Assembly: GCA_963976795.1 (NCBI GenBank)
Contig: CAXBLT010000005.1
Location: 62,001-126,000 of the forward strand
Direction of reading: 5' to 3'
Origin: UBA7359 sp963976795
GTDB lineage: Bacteria; Pseudomonadota; Gammaproteobacteria; Eutrophobiales; Eutrophobiaceae
Length of the DNA stretch: 64,000 bases
Shown: piece by piece, positions 1 to 7,746 of the stretch
How the letters are laid out: each line of letters begins with the position of its first letter
Position numbering within the stretch: position 1 is the stretch's first letter
The notes under the pieces: generated by a model
The model's input: the letters and a program-made list of their open reading frames with translations, nothing else
Told to the model about the DNA's origin: nothing
The model's database searches: none
Position numbers and translations under genes: made by a program

Positions 1-227
1 ACATCCTTATCCGAAATATGAATCGTTCCAAACAGGTAACTAGGCTCTTTATCTTTTTTGCTTATCTTCCAAAGCAAACCTTGCGCATAAGGTATAACTT
101 TCGTTTCAAGCTGACTACTAACAAGAGGTTCACAATGAGGTGAAATTAATTCTTTTGCATGTATGTTTGTTACGCTGAATAAGCAACATAGCAAAATAAT
201 TATTTTTTGTTTAATCAAATGAATCAT
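1..227 (-). CDS. TraB/GumN family protein, N-terminal part (cut by window edge)
   Basis: Seventy-five codons are visible before the edge. An N-terminal hydrophobic stretch (about residues 4-20, ending near IHA) looks like a signal peptide. The following LLWKI...YLFGTIHISD segment is the characteristic opening of TraB/GumN proteins, a family of secreted or membrane-associated putative metalloprotease-like proteins of uncertain activity. The ATG at 227 lies directly after GGGAG. The in-frame TTG at codon 4 has better spacing from that Shine-Dalgarno sequence, so the start may be three codons later. The gene overlaps the end of nagZ by 17 bases and is probably the last gene of the permease-nagZ operon. 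Family assignment rests on about 25 residues. Confidence 0.7.
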   Translation of the reverse strand, partial: MIHLIKQKIIILLCCLFSVTNIHAKELISPHCEPLVSSQLETKVIPYAQGLLWKISKKDKEPSYLFGTIHISDKD

Positions 228-1278
228 CTCCCAAATCTAATTCTGGTTCTTTCTCAAGATGTATCACAGCCTTTGAGCGCTCTTGCCATAATTGCGTTTG
301 CTTTAATTCATCCAGGTTTTTATCAAAACGACCATGCATCCTGATTAATCTAGATTGTAATTCGATGCTGCTCGGTACTTCTGCTTGATCCAAAATTGAA
401 ATCGCACCTTCTTGGTTATTACAGGCCAAGACCATATCACAGCCTGCGCGCAGTGCCGCCTCTGCACGTTGTGGATAGTTCCCCATAATCTCGGCTCCTT
501 TCATGCTGAGATCATCACTAAACACTGTCCCCTGAAATTCCAATTGCTTTCGTAAAACCTGCTCAATCCAGATTGAAGAAAACCCGGCAGGCTTCTCATC
601 CACTTCAGGATAAATAACATGTGCTGGCATCAAACCCGGCAGTCCTGCACGAATCATCCTTTCAAATGGAATGAGATCTTTCATTTGTATGTCCTGGTAT
701 TGTCGACGATCATAGGGAATCGCAACGTGTGAATCTTCAGGAACTGATCCATGACCAGGAAAATGTTTACCAACAGCGGCCATCCCTGCTTCTTTCATAC
801 CTCGCATGTATGCACGCGCCAGACTCGATACCTGATCCGGGTTAACATGAAAAGCACGGTCACCGATCACCTGACTAATCTTCCCCCCCACATCCAGCAC
901 TGGAGCAAAGCTAAGATCAACACCTACCGCTAGTAATTCAGCCGCCATCAACCAACCTGCTTGCTGAGCGAGCGAATCAGCTTCTATAGAAGTACGGCCC
1001 TCAGCTAATAAAGCACAGGCAGGTAGGCGACTAAAGCCTTCTCGAAAACGTTGTACCCGACCACCTTCGTGATCAACGGCAATTAGAAGATGCGGTTGAC
1101 GTAACTCATGAATGTTTGCACATAAAACTGCCATTTGCTCAGGCGATTCAAAGTTTCGTGTGAACAAGATCACGCCACCTACATGCGGATGCATTAACAT
1201 CTCACGTTCATCGACCTCAAGTTGAAGTCCGCGTAAATCACACATAACGGGGCCCAACGACATTTCGTTTATTTTCAT
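211..1278 (-). CDS. nagZ: beta-N-acetylhexosaminidase NagZ (GH3)
   Basis: Cytoplasmic glycosidase that removes N-acetylglucosamine from anhydro-muropeptides in peptidoglycan recycling. The glycoside hydrolase family 3 signature KHFPGHG is at about residues 171-177, with the general acid/base Asp-His (EDSH) shortly after, and the nucleophile region SDDLSM is near 254-259. At 355 residues it is slightly longer than E. coli NagZ (341). The family usually starts close to the GP(V/L)M motif, so the ATG at 1263 (MSLGPVM) is a plausible alternative start; neither start has a strong ribosome-binding site. It begins one base after the upstream permease stop codon, so it is very likely co-transcribed with the two peptide permeases, which fits uptake and recycling of wall peptides. 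Confidence 0.95.
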   Translation of the reverse strand: MKINEMSLGPVMCDLRGLQLEVDEREMLMHPHVGGVILFTRNFESPEQMAVLCANIHELRQPHLLIAVDHEGGRVQRFREGFSRLPACALLAEGRTSIEADSLAQQAGWLMAAELLAVGVDLSFAPVLDVGGKISQVIGDRAFHVNPDQVSSLARAYMRGMKEAGMAAVGKHFPGHGSVPEDSHVAIPYDRRQYQDIQMKDLIPFERMIRAGLPGLMPAHVIYPEVDEKPAGFSSIWIEQVLRKQLEFQGTVFSDDLSMKGAEIMGNYPQRAEAALRAGCDMVLACNNQEGAISILDQAEVPSSIELQSRLIRMHGRFDKNLDELKQTQLWQERSKAVIHLEKEPELDLGDDSFD

Positions 1279-1279
1279 T

Positions 1280-2086
1280 TCAAACTTTATTTATTTCTTT
1301 TATATCCATCTTATCTCTCAGGTAATCACCTAAAATATTTATGCATAATACCATTGACAGGATAGCAAAACCGGGCGCTAACACCATATGCGGAGCCACC
1401 AACATGTAACGTGTGCCATCTCGTATCATACTGCCCCATGATGCAGATGGGGGTTGCACACCTAAGCCGAGAAAAGATAACCCTGCTTCAGCAATGATTA
1501 CGCCAGCAAAGGCAAACGTCGCTTCTATAATTAAAGGTGCCATAATCAATGGCAAAATATGTTTCAGGGCGATAATAAAACTTGAAGTCCCCAAGGCATA
1601 GGCAGCATCAACATGGTCTCTGTTTTTTATACTGAGTGTTTGCACGCGCGCCAATCGAGCAAATCCGACCCAACTTACTATAGATAAGGCAATAACAGCA
1701 TTCATTACTCCCGGTCCGAGCAAACCTGCCAATGCGATTGCCAGCAAGATACCGGGAAAAGCAATAAATAAATCAATCATCATGACCAATAACTTATCCC
1801 AAAATCCGCCTAGCCATGCTCCCACCATGCCAACAAAAGTGCCTATGCTTAAAGATATCGTGACAACAACAATCGCAACACTTAATGAAGTACGTGCTCC
1901 CATGATCAAGCGCGCACTAATTGAACGCCCAAGGTCATCATGTCCAAACCATTGCTCCCGATGGGGTGTTAATAATATTTTATCTAATGATATCTGATCC
2001 GGTTGTATAGGTAATACTGGTCCTAATAAAGCCAATATTGACCACATGATCAATATTAATAATGGTATAGAGTAAACTTTGTTCAT
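1280..2086 (-). CDS. Dipeptide/oligopeptide ABC transporter permease, DppC/OppC type
   Basis: Inner-membrane permease subunit of a peptide/nickel-class ABC importer. The N-terminal segment (about residues 8-26) is a membrane helix. It is followed by the DppC-type N-terminal region with HDDLGRSISARLIMGARTSL, several membrane helices, and the EAA cytoplasmic loop EAGLSFLGLGVQPPSASWG near residues 200-218 that docks the ATPase. Its ATG overlaps the stop codon of the upstream permease (ATGA), showing translational coupling. No ATPase subunit is encoded in this window. A family-5 substrate-binding lipoprotein on the same strand (9550-11034) could be the partner but is not adjacent. Substrate is not determinable from sequence; peptides are likely given the nagZ neighbour. 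Confidence 0.9.
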   Translation of the reverse strand: MNKVYSIPLLILIMWSILALLGPVLPIQPDQISLDKILLTPHREQWFGHDDLGRSISARLIMGARTSLSVAIVVVTISLSIGTFVGMVGAWLGGFWDKLLVMMIDLFIAFPGILLAIALAGLLGPGVMNAVIALSIVSWVGFARLARVQTLSIKNRDHVDAAYALGTSSFIIALKHILPLIMAPLIIEATFAFAGVIIAEAGLSFLGLGVQPPSASWGSMIRDGTRYMLVAPHMVLAPGFAILSMVLCINILGDYLRDKMDIKEINKV

Positions 2087-3009
2087 GTTTCGAGTTTTAA
2101 CCTCGGGTCCAACGCGGTATAAACCACGTCGGTCATCAGATTAACCAACACATAGATAAAGCTAATCAATAACACACATGCTTGCACAACAGGGTAATCG
2201 CGCTTTTGAATAGAATCGACCATCAGTTGCCCAATTCCCGGCCAGGAAAATATAGTTTCGGTAATAACGGCACCGGTAAGTAATGCACCGAGTTGCAAAC
2301 CTAAAATAGTGATGATTAGTAGTGCCGCATTACGTAATGCATGCAAGCACAATACTCGAAACTCACTCAAACCACGTGCCCGCGCGGCGCGGATATAATC
2401 TTCCTGCAAAACTTCCAACATCGACGCCCGTACCATTCGTGACAGAATAGCAGCCAATGCCGATCCTAATGTAAAAGCGGGAAGAATTAATGAAGACACC
2501 CCTTCTTTACCACTTACAGGGACCCAGCCTAGCCAAAGAGAAAATATTAAAATTAATAGAGGGCCCATCACAAAATTAGGTATAGAGACACCGAACATCG
2601 CCGACACTATTGCCAGCCGATCCCAAAATGAATCTTTATAAACTGCAGCAAGTATTCCCAATGGTAATGCAATCAAGATAGCGATAGATAAACTGGCAAT
2701 GCTCAGGATCGCGGTAGCAGGTAGTCGATCAAGCAATAACTGGGTAACTGCTTGCTGAGAATGCAATGATTTACCCAGATCAAAATGTGCAATGCCCTTC
2801 AGATATTCCCACCATTGCTGCAAAATTGGCAAATTCAATCCAAGTTCATCGCGTAATGCTTCTGTGTCCGCCGAACGTGCAGTTTCACCCAACATAACCT
2901 CTACCGGATCACCCGGCACTAGATGGATCAATAAAAAAACGAGTGTCGATATGCCGAACAAAACGAAGACAGCACTTAGCAAGCGTTTAATCAGATAATT
3001 CAAAAACAC
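2083..3009 (-). CDS. Dipeptide/oligopeptide ABC transporter permease, DppB/OppB type
   Basis: Inner-membrane permease partner of the DppC-like protein. It starts with the typical DppB signature (YLIKRLL...FGISTLVFLLIHLVPGDPV). It has about six membrane helices and the EAA-type loop with RAARARGLSE followed by the conserved ETIFSWPGIGQL near residue 255. The start codon is GTG at 3009 with a GGGA about 12 bases upstream. The first gene of the probable operon permease B-permease C-nagZ-TraB-like. The intergenic 3010-3103 separates it from a divergent gene, so its promoter should lie there. No dedicated binding protein or ATPase is next to it, unlike complete dpp/opp operons. Confidence 0.9.
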   Translation of the reverse strand: MFLNYLIKRLLSAVFVLFGISTLVFLLIHLVPGDPVEVMLGETARSADTEALRDELGLNLPILQQWWEYLKGIAHFDLGKSLHSQQAVTQLLLDRLPATAILSIASLSIAILIALPLGILAAVYKDSFWDRLAIVSAMFGVSIPNFVMGPLLILIFSLWLGWVPVSGKEGVSSLILPAFTLGSALAAILSRMVRASMLEVLQEDYIRAARARGLSEFRVLCLHALRNAALLIITILGLQLGALLTGAVITETIFSWPGIGQLMVDSIQKRDYPVVQACVLLISFIYVLVNLMTDVVYTALDPRLKLET

Positions 3010-3103
3010 ACTATTTTTAATTCCCGGTTCAACTATTGACCCATATCAGGCTACAATGATAATAACAGTTCATGATGACTTGTAAGAGATTCGGGTCAGT
3101 ATT

Positions 3104-3607
3104 ATGTATAAATTTGATAATAATAACGAACAAGAAACGGAATCAACAAAACCAGCAGCCATGTCTTTAAACGAAACAAGCCAGGACGTCCTCAGTATCG
3201 TTGTTCGCATGTGTGGCCTACTGTTATTATTTATTGGTTTATGGATAGCAATACAGACATTTAGTGAGGCCCTGGCCCTGTATAAAGATCCGAAGAATAT
3301 TGAACGCATGGCAACTGCTATAGAGGCAGGCTCAAACATTGATAAGAGTCTTATCCCCGTTCGCGACAGTTTACTTGGAGAAGATGAAACAAGTGTTGAA
3401 TCTGAAAGTAGAGTTGCAAATAAAACTGATGGTTTTCGTATTTCCTATTTCATCGCTTGGATTGTGGATCTATTGTTGCTGCTATTATTGGCACGTATTG
3501 CAATCATGGCAATTAAAACTGGTGGAGAACTTGCGCTTTATGATGCTCAGATAAAACGTCTTGCCAGAAAGATCGTTCACGCCAGTAAAAAAGAGCAACT
3601 AAAATAA
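3104..3607 (+). CDS. Uncharacterised two-helix membrane protein
   Basis: I do not recognise this 167-residue protein. It has a polar N-terminus of about 30 residues, a membrane helix near residues 38-55, a charged external or periplasmic segment of about 65 residues containing the conserved-looking LIPVRDSLLGED, a second leucine-rich helix near 115-140, and a basic C-terminus (KRLARKIVHASKKEQLK). This suggests two membrane passes with the C-terminus in the cytoplasm. It is divergent from the permease operon and stands alone, followed 90 bases later by the basic protein on the same strand. It is likely real because codon use and length are regular, but no function can be assigned. Confidence 0.7.
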   Translation: MYKFDNNNEQETESTKPAAMSLNETSQDVLSIVVRMCGLLLLFIGLWIAIQTFSEALALYKDPKNIERMATAIEAGSNIDKSLIPVRDSLLGEDETSVESESRVANKTDGFRISYFIAWIVDLLLLLLLARIAIMAIKTGGELALYDAQIKRLARKIVHASKKEQLK

Positions 3608-3699
3608 TTAACGATCTATCAATATTTGAGAAGCGTATTTCATCATAATCTATACTTTTACTAGATTATTAACTTAAGTAACTTAACCTGGAGACTTTT

Positions 3700-4146
3700 A
3701 TGGCTGTATCAAAGAAAAAAATTATTAAAAATGCTGCTTTGGCTAAAGTGATCGATAGCTCACTAACGAACCTTGAAGCAGCTACTGCAAATGGGGCTAA
3801 AGCATTAGCGCTTGCTACAAAGAACAGTAAGCAATCAGCGGCTGAAGGAAAGCGTCTTAGCAAAAAACGAGTCACACTCATCAAACGTCGTAAAACTGCT
3901 TCGGCAAAGGTACAGAAAGATCCGATTGCAGCGAACAAGAAAGCCTTGAGTGCTGTTGATAAAGAGTTAGCTGCCATCAGAAAAGCAGCAGCTAAAAACA
4001 AAATTGTTAAAGCAGCCAACTTTGAGGAGTTATCCGGCTTACGAGTTAGTTGTCGTCGGTTGTCTGCATATAACAAAGCAATAACAGCAGCAGACAAAGT
4101 TTTGAATAAACCAAAGAAAAAAACCAGAAGACGTAAAGCGGCATAA
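3700..4146 (+). CDS. Small Lys/Ala-rich basic protein, possible nucleoid-associated
   Basis: 148 residues, very rich in lysine, alanine and arginine, with no membrane segment or signal peptide. The tail (KPKKKTRRRKAA) resembles the basic C-termini of histone-H1-like bacterial proteins. The middle part, with regular Ala/Lys heptad-like spacing, should form helix or coiled coil. The start is preceded by a good CTGGAG Shine-Dalgarno at about 3689-3694. The gene is monocistronic, followed by a strong hairpin at 4161-4200. DNA or RNA binding is inferred only from composition; it could instead be a ribosome-associated or structural protein. Confidence 0.75.
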   Translation: MAVSKKKIIKNAALAKVIDSSLTNLEAATANGAKALALATKNSKQSAAEGKRLSKKRVTLIKRRKTASAKVQKDPIAANKKALSAVDKELAAIRKAAAKNKIVKAANFEELSGLRVSCRRLSAYNKAITAADKVLNKPKKKTRRRKAA

Positions 4147-4160
4147 TCTTAAATCATACA

Positions 4161-4200
4161 TATCTAGCCAACCGCCCAAGAGATGGGCGTTGGTTAGATA
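4161..4200 (+). terminator. Strong stem-loop after the basic protein gene
   Basis: A long inverted repeat with arms 4161-4177 and 4185-4200. The arms pair over 16 positions with one bulged C and one G-U pair and enclose a 7-base loop. It lies 14 bases after the stop codon of the basic protein and about 70 bases before the SMR gene. There is no clean T-tract, so it may be an intrinsic terminator of modest strength or an mRNA-stabilising 3' structure. Confidence 0.6.
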
Positions 4201-4269
4201 TATTTCCTAGCTATATTGGACACTCTTTCTTTTTAAATAACCCACGGTCAAAAACCATTAGGAACAGAT

Positions 4270-4599
4270 ATGGGATACTGGTACCTTGCAATCGCAATTA
4301 TCGCTGAGGTTATAGCTACTAGCGCACTAAAAGCTTCCGATGAATTCACAAGACTAATACCCAGCATTATTGTTGTTACAGGTTATGGCATCGCATTTTA
4401 CTTTCTAGCACTCGTTTTAAGGACGATTCCAGTTGGCGTTGCCTATGCCATATGGAGTGGTATGGGAATAATATTAATTGCGATAGTTGCGAGTATATTT
4501 TTCAAACAAATCCCTGACATGCCTGCGATAATTGGCATGGCGCTAATAATATCAGGTGTTGTGATTATCAACGTTTTTTCCAAAACGATTAGCAACTAA
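4270..4599 (+). CDS. emrE: Small multidrug resistance (SMR) efflux protein, EmrE-like
   Basis: 109 residues with four membrane helices, the standard size of SMR proteins. These are proton-coupled antiporters of lipophilic cations or guanidinium compounds in the inner membrane, working as dimers. The essential membrane glutamate is seen in AEVIATSALK (about residue 13), and the family signature GVAYAIWSGMG follows near residues 57-67. The protein matches EmrE closely along its length, including PAIIGM and the closing VVIIN. The start ATG follows GGAACAGAT. Its place in the Qac/EmrE rather than the Gdx/SugE subgroup is inferred from the AYAIWSG motif; substrate remains unknown. Confidence 0.92.
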   Translation: MGYWYLAIAIIAEVIATSALKASDEFTRLIPSIIVVTGYGIAFYFLALVLRTIPVGVAYAIWSGMGIILIAIVASIFFKQIPDMPAIIGMALIISGVVIINVFSKTISN

Positions 4600-4636
4600 T
4601 GCTTAAAAACAGCATCACATATAAAATAAACATATT

Positions 4637-5407
4637 ATGAATATGATCCGTTTTTTAAAATTAATAACTATTTTCCTATCATTACTTATTAATTCAATTA
4701 ATAGTTTTTCTTTTGAGCAGAAAGATTTTGTTAATGATATAACCCATGCTAAAGAACTGTTTGATGAAGGAAAGCATGACGCGGCGATCAAGTATTGGGA
4801 AGGGAAGCAGCCCGCTTACGGTGGTCAGCAAGGGCACTACGAGCTTGAACTAGGTACTTTTTATAGTCGAATGAAAACCTTTGATAAGGCAGAACAGACT
4901 TATTTGGCGGGCATGGCACTAGGAGGGAAATACCCTCGATTGAATGTTAGCCTGTCTTATATTTATCTTTGGACTGGTAGATTTGATCAGTCTTCTGCCC
5001 TTTTAGATGAAACAATAAAGGAATATCCGGATTGGTGGTCAGGTTACTACACAAAGGCACACCATGAATTCCTGACAGAAAATTACAAGTCCGCAAAAAA
5101 ACTAGCAGAACAATCAGTATCAATAATGGAAACTGCTCGAGGATTTATGCTGCTGGCACGAATTTCTTATGCATTGAATGATACAAGATCTGTTATTAGT
5201 GCTATTGAAGAAGCTATCAATATTGAACCCAATTTCCTTGCTGATTTGACCGCGATGAAGATATATGCCGTGTCATTGGCGACAGAAGGATTGAACGGAG
5301 AAGCGATTGCTGTTATTGAAGAAGTAAAAAAGAATAATGAAAAAGCAGTTGGGGATAAAGAACTTGAAAAATTATTATCTGAATTAAAAAACCCCAAGAA
5401 TAATTAA
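4637..5407 (+). CDS. Secreted tetratricopeptide-repeat protein
   Basis: 256 residues with an N-terminal hydrophobic segment (residues 4-24, ending NSFSF) that looks like a signal peptide. Four to five TPR-like helical repeats follow, for example AKELFDEGKHDAAIKYWEG, FYSRMKTFDKAEQTYLAGM, YLWTGRFDQSSALLDETI and AIEEAINIEPNF. TPRs are protein-protein interaction scaffolds, and a periplasmic location is likely. It ends directly against the convergent DUF3106 gene with no spacer. It resembles the N-terminal TPR part of YaiO-type proteins but has no beta-barrel domain. Function not known. Confidence 0.8.
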   Translation: MNMIRFLKLITIFLSLLINSINSFSFEQKDFVNDITHAKELFDEGKHDAAIKYWEGKQPAYGGQQGHYELELGTFYSRMKTFDKAEQTYLAGMALGGKYPRLNVSLSYIYLWTGRFDQSSALLDETIKEYPDWWSGYYTKAHHEFLTENYKSAKKLAEQSVSIMETARGFMLLARISYALNDTRSVISAIEEAINIEPNFLADLTAMKIYAVSLATEGLNGEAIAVIEEVKKNNEKAVGDKELEKLLSELKNPKNN

Positions 5408-6040
5408 TCATCGACCTTTGTCAGGGTTTCTATTAGACCGTTCTATATTCGTGTTGAGTCCGCGTTGTTTTTGCATAAATTCACGTCGTGCTTCTGGAGG
5501 CATGTTTTTAATTTTTTCTCGTAAGGCCTTTCGTTCTACTTCTGACAATCCTTGCATGTGTTCCTTCATTTTTCGACGCATTTTCATATGCTTGTTTCTA
5601 ATTTTTTCTCGAAAAGCCTTTCGCTGCTCTGGTGTTATATTGTTGAATTTCTCCCGTAAAGCCTTACGCTCCGCTTCCGGCAACTTTTTAAACCATTCTT
5701 TACGTTGCTTTATACGCTTCTGCTGTTCCGGACTTAAATCTTTAAACTTTTGATACCGCTCGCGTATCTTTTCTTTTTGATCGTCATCCATAGACTGCCA
5801 ACGTCGCATGTGTTGCCTCGCTTTTACTTTTTGCTCGTCCGACATCTGGCCCCAACGACTAGCACCTTTTTGCATGCGTTGTTGCCGTTTCCCGGGTAAT
5901 TGAGCCCACTGCTCCTTGAAGTCTTTTAATAATATTTGTTCTTCGATTGACAATGAGTCCCATGAGACACCTTCTTCTGAAAATACAGTTGCCGTATATA
6001 GAAGACACAGCAGTAGTAATGTTATTAGTCTATTGTTCAT
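5408..6040 (-). CDS. DUF3106 domain protein, secreted and highly basic
   Basis: 210 residues: a signal peptide (residues 1-21, ending VFSEE), then a chain of imperfect repeats of the type LSxExRKALREKxxN/MPPEARxxF, typical of DUF3106 proteins. The repeats are dense in Arg, Lys, Glu and Gln and should form a long helical periplasmic protein. It is the last gene of a four-gene minus-strand unit headed by a sigma factor, an order (sigma, DUF3619, DUF3106) known from many Beta- and Gammaproteobacteria. Its start overlaps the preceding small acidic gene by 11 bases. Molecular function is unknown; a Spy/CpxP-like helical chaperone role is only a speculation from its helical, signal-peptide-bearing architecture. 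Confidence 0.85.
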   Translation of the reverse strand: MNNRLITLLLLCLLYTATVFSEEGVSWDSLSIEEQILLKDFKEQWAQLPGKRQQRMQKGASRWGQMSDEQKVKARQHMRRWQSMDDDQKEKIRERYQKFKDLSPEQQKRIKQRKEWFKKLPEAERKALREKFNNITPEQRKAFREKIRNKHMKMRRKMKEHMQGLSEVERKALREKIKNMPPEARREFMQKQRGLNTNIERSNRNPDKGR

Positions 6041-6257
6041 TATTAGTCTCTTTCATTACCTCAATTAGCTTCCCAATAGCTTCATTATCCAAGTATTCCG
6101 GGTCAACCCACTCACCTTCATCCGTTTCCCATTCACCCAGGAATTCTAGAAATTCCATCGAGGGCAAACTGTCACTATTATTTTTCTCCTCAGAAAAAGA
6201 CGGTGATGTTGAGTAAATCAATATGCATAAACATGTACTAGCTCTGTAAAACATCAT
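6030..6257 (-). CDS. Small acidic secreted protein of the sigma-factor operon
   Basis: 75 residues starting from the double ATG at 6257/6254: a signal-peptide-like stretch (MMFYRASTCLCILIYSTSP) followed by an acidic mature part rich in Glu, Asp and Trp (EFLEFLGEWETDEGEWVDP). A longer reading from 6308 would overlap the upstream gene by 71 bases and place 17 polar residues before the signal peptide, so I prefer the shorter form. It overlaps both neighbours slightly, which supports translational coupling. The strongly acidic mature segment contrasts with the very basic DUF3106 product encoded next, so the two may interact in the periplasm; that is inference. Confidence 0.65.
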   Translation of the reverse strand: MMFYRASTCLCILIYSTSPSFSEEKNNSDSLPSMEFLEFLGEWETDEGEWVDPEYLDNEAIGKLIEVMKETNNEQ

Positions 6258-6594
6258 CTTCGAGCCATTCATAGAATTCCAAATCTTCATATAGTTCAAG
6301 ACTCTCAAAAGATGAAATTAGATCTAAGTCATCCAACGGAACAGCATGATTAGACACCGGGGATTTCAAAAGAACCATGACCGTAAAGACCATGACACAA
6401 GTTGTTGCCAATGCCCCCGTCATAATAACTGTCCAATGCTTTTGTGGAGTTACAGATTTATCTATTACCTTATCGATAGCCTGAGTTCGAATTTGTCGAA
6501 TTCTGGATAAGGTATTACCATCAAGAGACTCAACACTATCATTGAGTGCTCGCTTGATGCTTCTTGTTAAATTATCTTCGCTATCTTGATTCAT
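6238..6594 (-). CDS. DUF3619-like single-pass membrane protein, probable anti-sigma partner
   Basis: 118 residues: a cytoplasmic N-terminal domain (about 1-57, with IKRALNDSVESLDGNTLSRIRQIR, the recognisable DUF3619 pattern), one membrane helix (about 58-80), and an acidic periplasmic tail of about 40 residues. The ATG at 6594 overlaps the stop codon of the sigma gene (TGATG). This layout is that of a membrane-bound anti-sigma factor, although it lacks a recognisable zinc-binding ZAS motif, so the regulatory role is inferred from position. The acidic tail (DDLDLISSFESLELYEDLEFYEWLEDD) resembles the acidic composition of the next small protein. Confidence 0.8.
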   Translation of the reverse strand: MNQDSEDNLTRSIKRALNDSVESLDGNTLSRIRQIRTQAIDKVIDKSVTPQKHWTVIMTGALATTCVMVFTVMVLLKSPVSNHAVPLDDLDLISSFESLELYEDLEFYEWLEDDVLQS

Positions 6595-7127
6595 CACCAA
6601 TGCTCATCTAGTTTGGCACGTAAATTATGTACTGCACGCGAATAATGCGTTTTCACACTACCTGCTGAACATTTCATTACTGCCGCTGTTTCTTCTACAC
6701 TATACCCTTCCCAGCTTCTTAATAAAAAAGCCTGTTGTTGCCGCAACGGCAAATTATGTAATCCTTCATCGAGTTCATCTATACGCCTATCAGCTTGCAA
6801 TAATTGTTCTGGTGTTCTGGCTAATTCATCTTCCGCTTGCTGAATAGGATCCTCATATTCTTCATCTTTACTACTAAACCAACTGCGAAACCGGTTTCTT
6901 ACCTGATTACGCCGGTACCAATCCTTAATTCGACTTTGCAATATCGTAGTAAATAGCGGACCCCATTCCCTGGTATCGCGATCAGCATATTTCTCAACCA
7001 ACTTAAACATCGCGTCCTGCAAAATATCCAGAGCATCATCCTTGTTGCCTGTCGCTATTTCAGCCATACGAAAAGCTCGCTGTTCAACACTGGCAAGAAA
7101 TGCATCAAGTTCACGCTGTGCTTCCAG
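6594..7127 (-). CDS. ECF-type RNA polymerase sigma factor with probable CTG start
   Basis: Sigma-70 family group 4 protein. Region 2 covers roughly residues 5-90 (AFRMAEIATGNKDDALDILQDAM...WGPLFTTILQSRIKDWYRR), followed by an acidic linker. Region 4 is near residues 120-175, with LPLRQQQAFLLRSWEGYSVEETAAVMKCSAGSVKTHYSRA, the helix-turn-helix for the -35 element. Counting only from the first ATG (7067) loses the first 20 residues of region 2. The in-frame sequence upstream (LEAQRELDAFLASVEQRAFR) is exactly what the family has, and it is closed by TAA just upstream. CTG at 7127 has AAAGGGGA six bases upstream and is the only credible start. A sequencing error or ATG lost by mutation is the alternative. 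First gene of a four-gene unit. Confidence 0.85.
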   Translation of the reverse strand: MEAQRELDAFLASVEQRAFRMAEIATGNKDDALDILQDAMFKLVEKYADRDTREWGPLFTTILQSRIKDWYRRNQVRNRFRSWFSSKDEEYEDPIQQAEDELARTPEQLLQADRRIDELDEGLHNLPLRQQQAFLLRSWEGYSVEETAAVMKCSAGSVKTHYSRAVHNLRAKLDEHW

Positions 7128-7133
7128 TGTTTA

Positions 7134-7141
7134 TCCCCTTT
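7134..7141 (-). promoter_or_regulatory. Shine-Dalgarno AAAGGGGA deciding the CTG start of the sigma gene
   Basis: On the minus strand AAAGGGGA is followed by six bases (TAAACA, containing an in-frame stop) and then CTG GAA GCA. The strength and spacing of this site, with no ATG, GTG or TTG in frame before residue 21, are the main evidence that translation begins at CTG. Confidence 0.6.
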
Positions 7142-7245
7142 AATATCTTTGGTTAAATTAAACTGTTTCATCTTAATTAACGTAGCCAGAGAAACTATCC
7201 GGCCACGTTATTATCAATTGATAAATTAATATCAGCAATGCTTAG

Positions 7246-7653
7246 TTATCCTTCACGGTTAGCTTGACGTCTTTCACGAATTTTTTCACGTGCTTGCTTA
7301 GCTGACTCACGTTCCCTCTCATTCAATTCACCATCGCCATCAGTATCAAATCGTTTAACTATTTTTGCTTTACGTTTCTCTTTTACTGCAGCCCGTTCTG
7401 ATTTACTGATTTCACCATTTCCATCGGTATCTATTCGTTCCATACGCTTCGCTTTAAAGGCTTCTCTGGCCGCCTGACGTTCTCTGTCACTGATTTCACC
7501 ATTTCCATCGGCATCAAATTGTCCTCTTATCTCATCGCGTTTTGTTTTTCTATCACTGTCATCATCAGCAAAGCTAGGAAAACTCAGGCTCAAACTTAAA
7601 ATTGCTGCTGTTAATCCGGCAACGGTACTTTTTGATAGATTCTTCATTTTCAT
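7246..7653 (-). CDS. Secreted EF-hand calcium-binding protein
   Basis: 135 residues from the ATG at 7653 (a second ATG at 7647 has better spacing from GGAG, giving 133). A signal peptide (KNLSKSTVAGLTAAILSLSLSFPSFA) is followed by three canonical EF-hand loops: DADGNGEISDRE, DTDGNGEISKSE and DTDGDGELNERE, each with Asp at 1, 3, 5 and Glu at 12. The intervening helices are basic and charged (KAKRMERI, KRKAKIVKRF). Calcium binding in the periplasm is therefore well supported, function otherwise unknown. It lies upstream of, and in the same direction as, the sigma operon (119-base gap) and is divergent from the CDF transporter. Confidence 0.88.
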   Translation of the reverse strand: MKMKNLSKSTVAGLTAAILSLSLSFPSFADDDSDRKTKRDEIRGQFDADGNGEISDRERQAAREAFKAKRMERIDTDGNGEISKSERAAVKEKRKAKIVKRFDTDGDGELNERERESAKQAREKIRERRQANREG

Positions 7654-7746
7654 TATCTCCAATAGAGGGTTTATTTTGTCTACAACCGTCTTAACGCCTG
7701 AGTTATCATTCGGTTGACAAAAATAATTAAAATAAGCGAGAGAACT

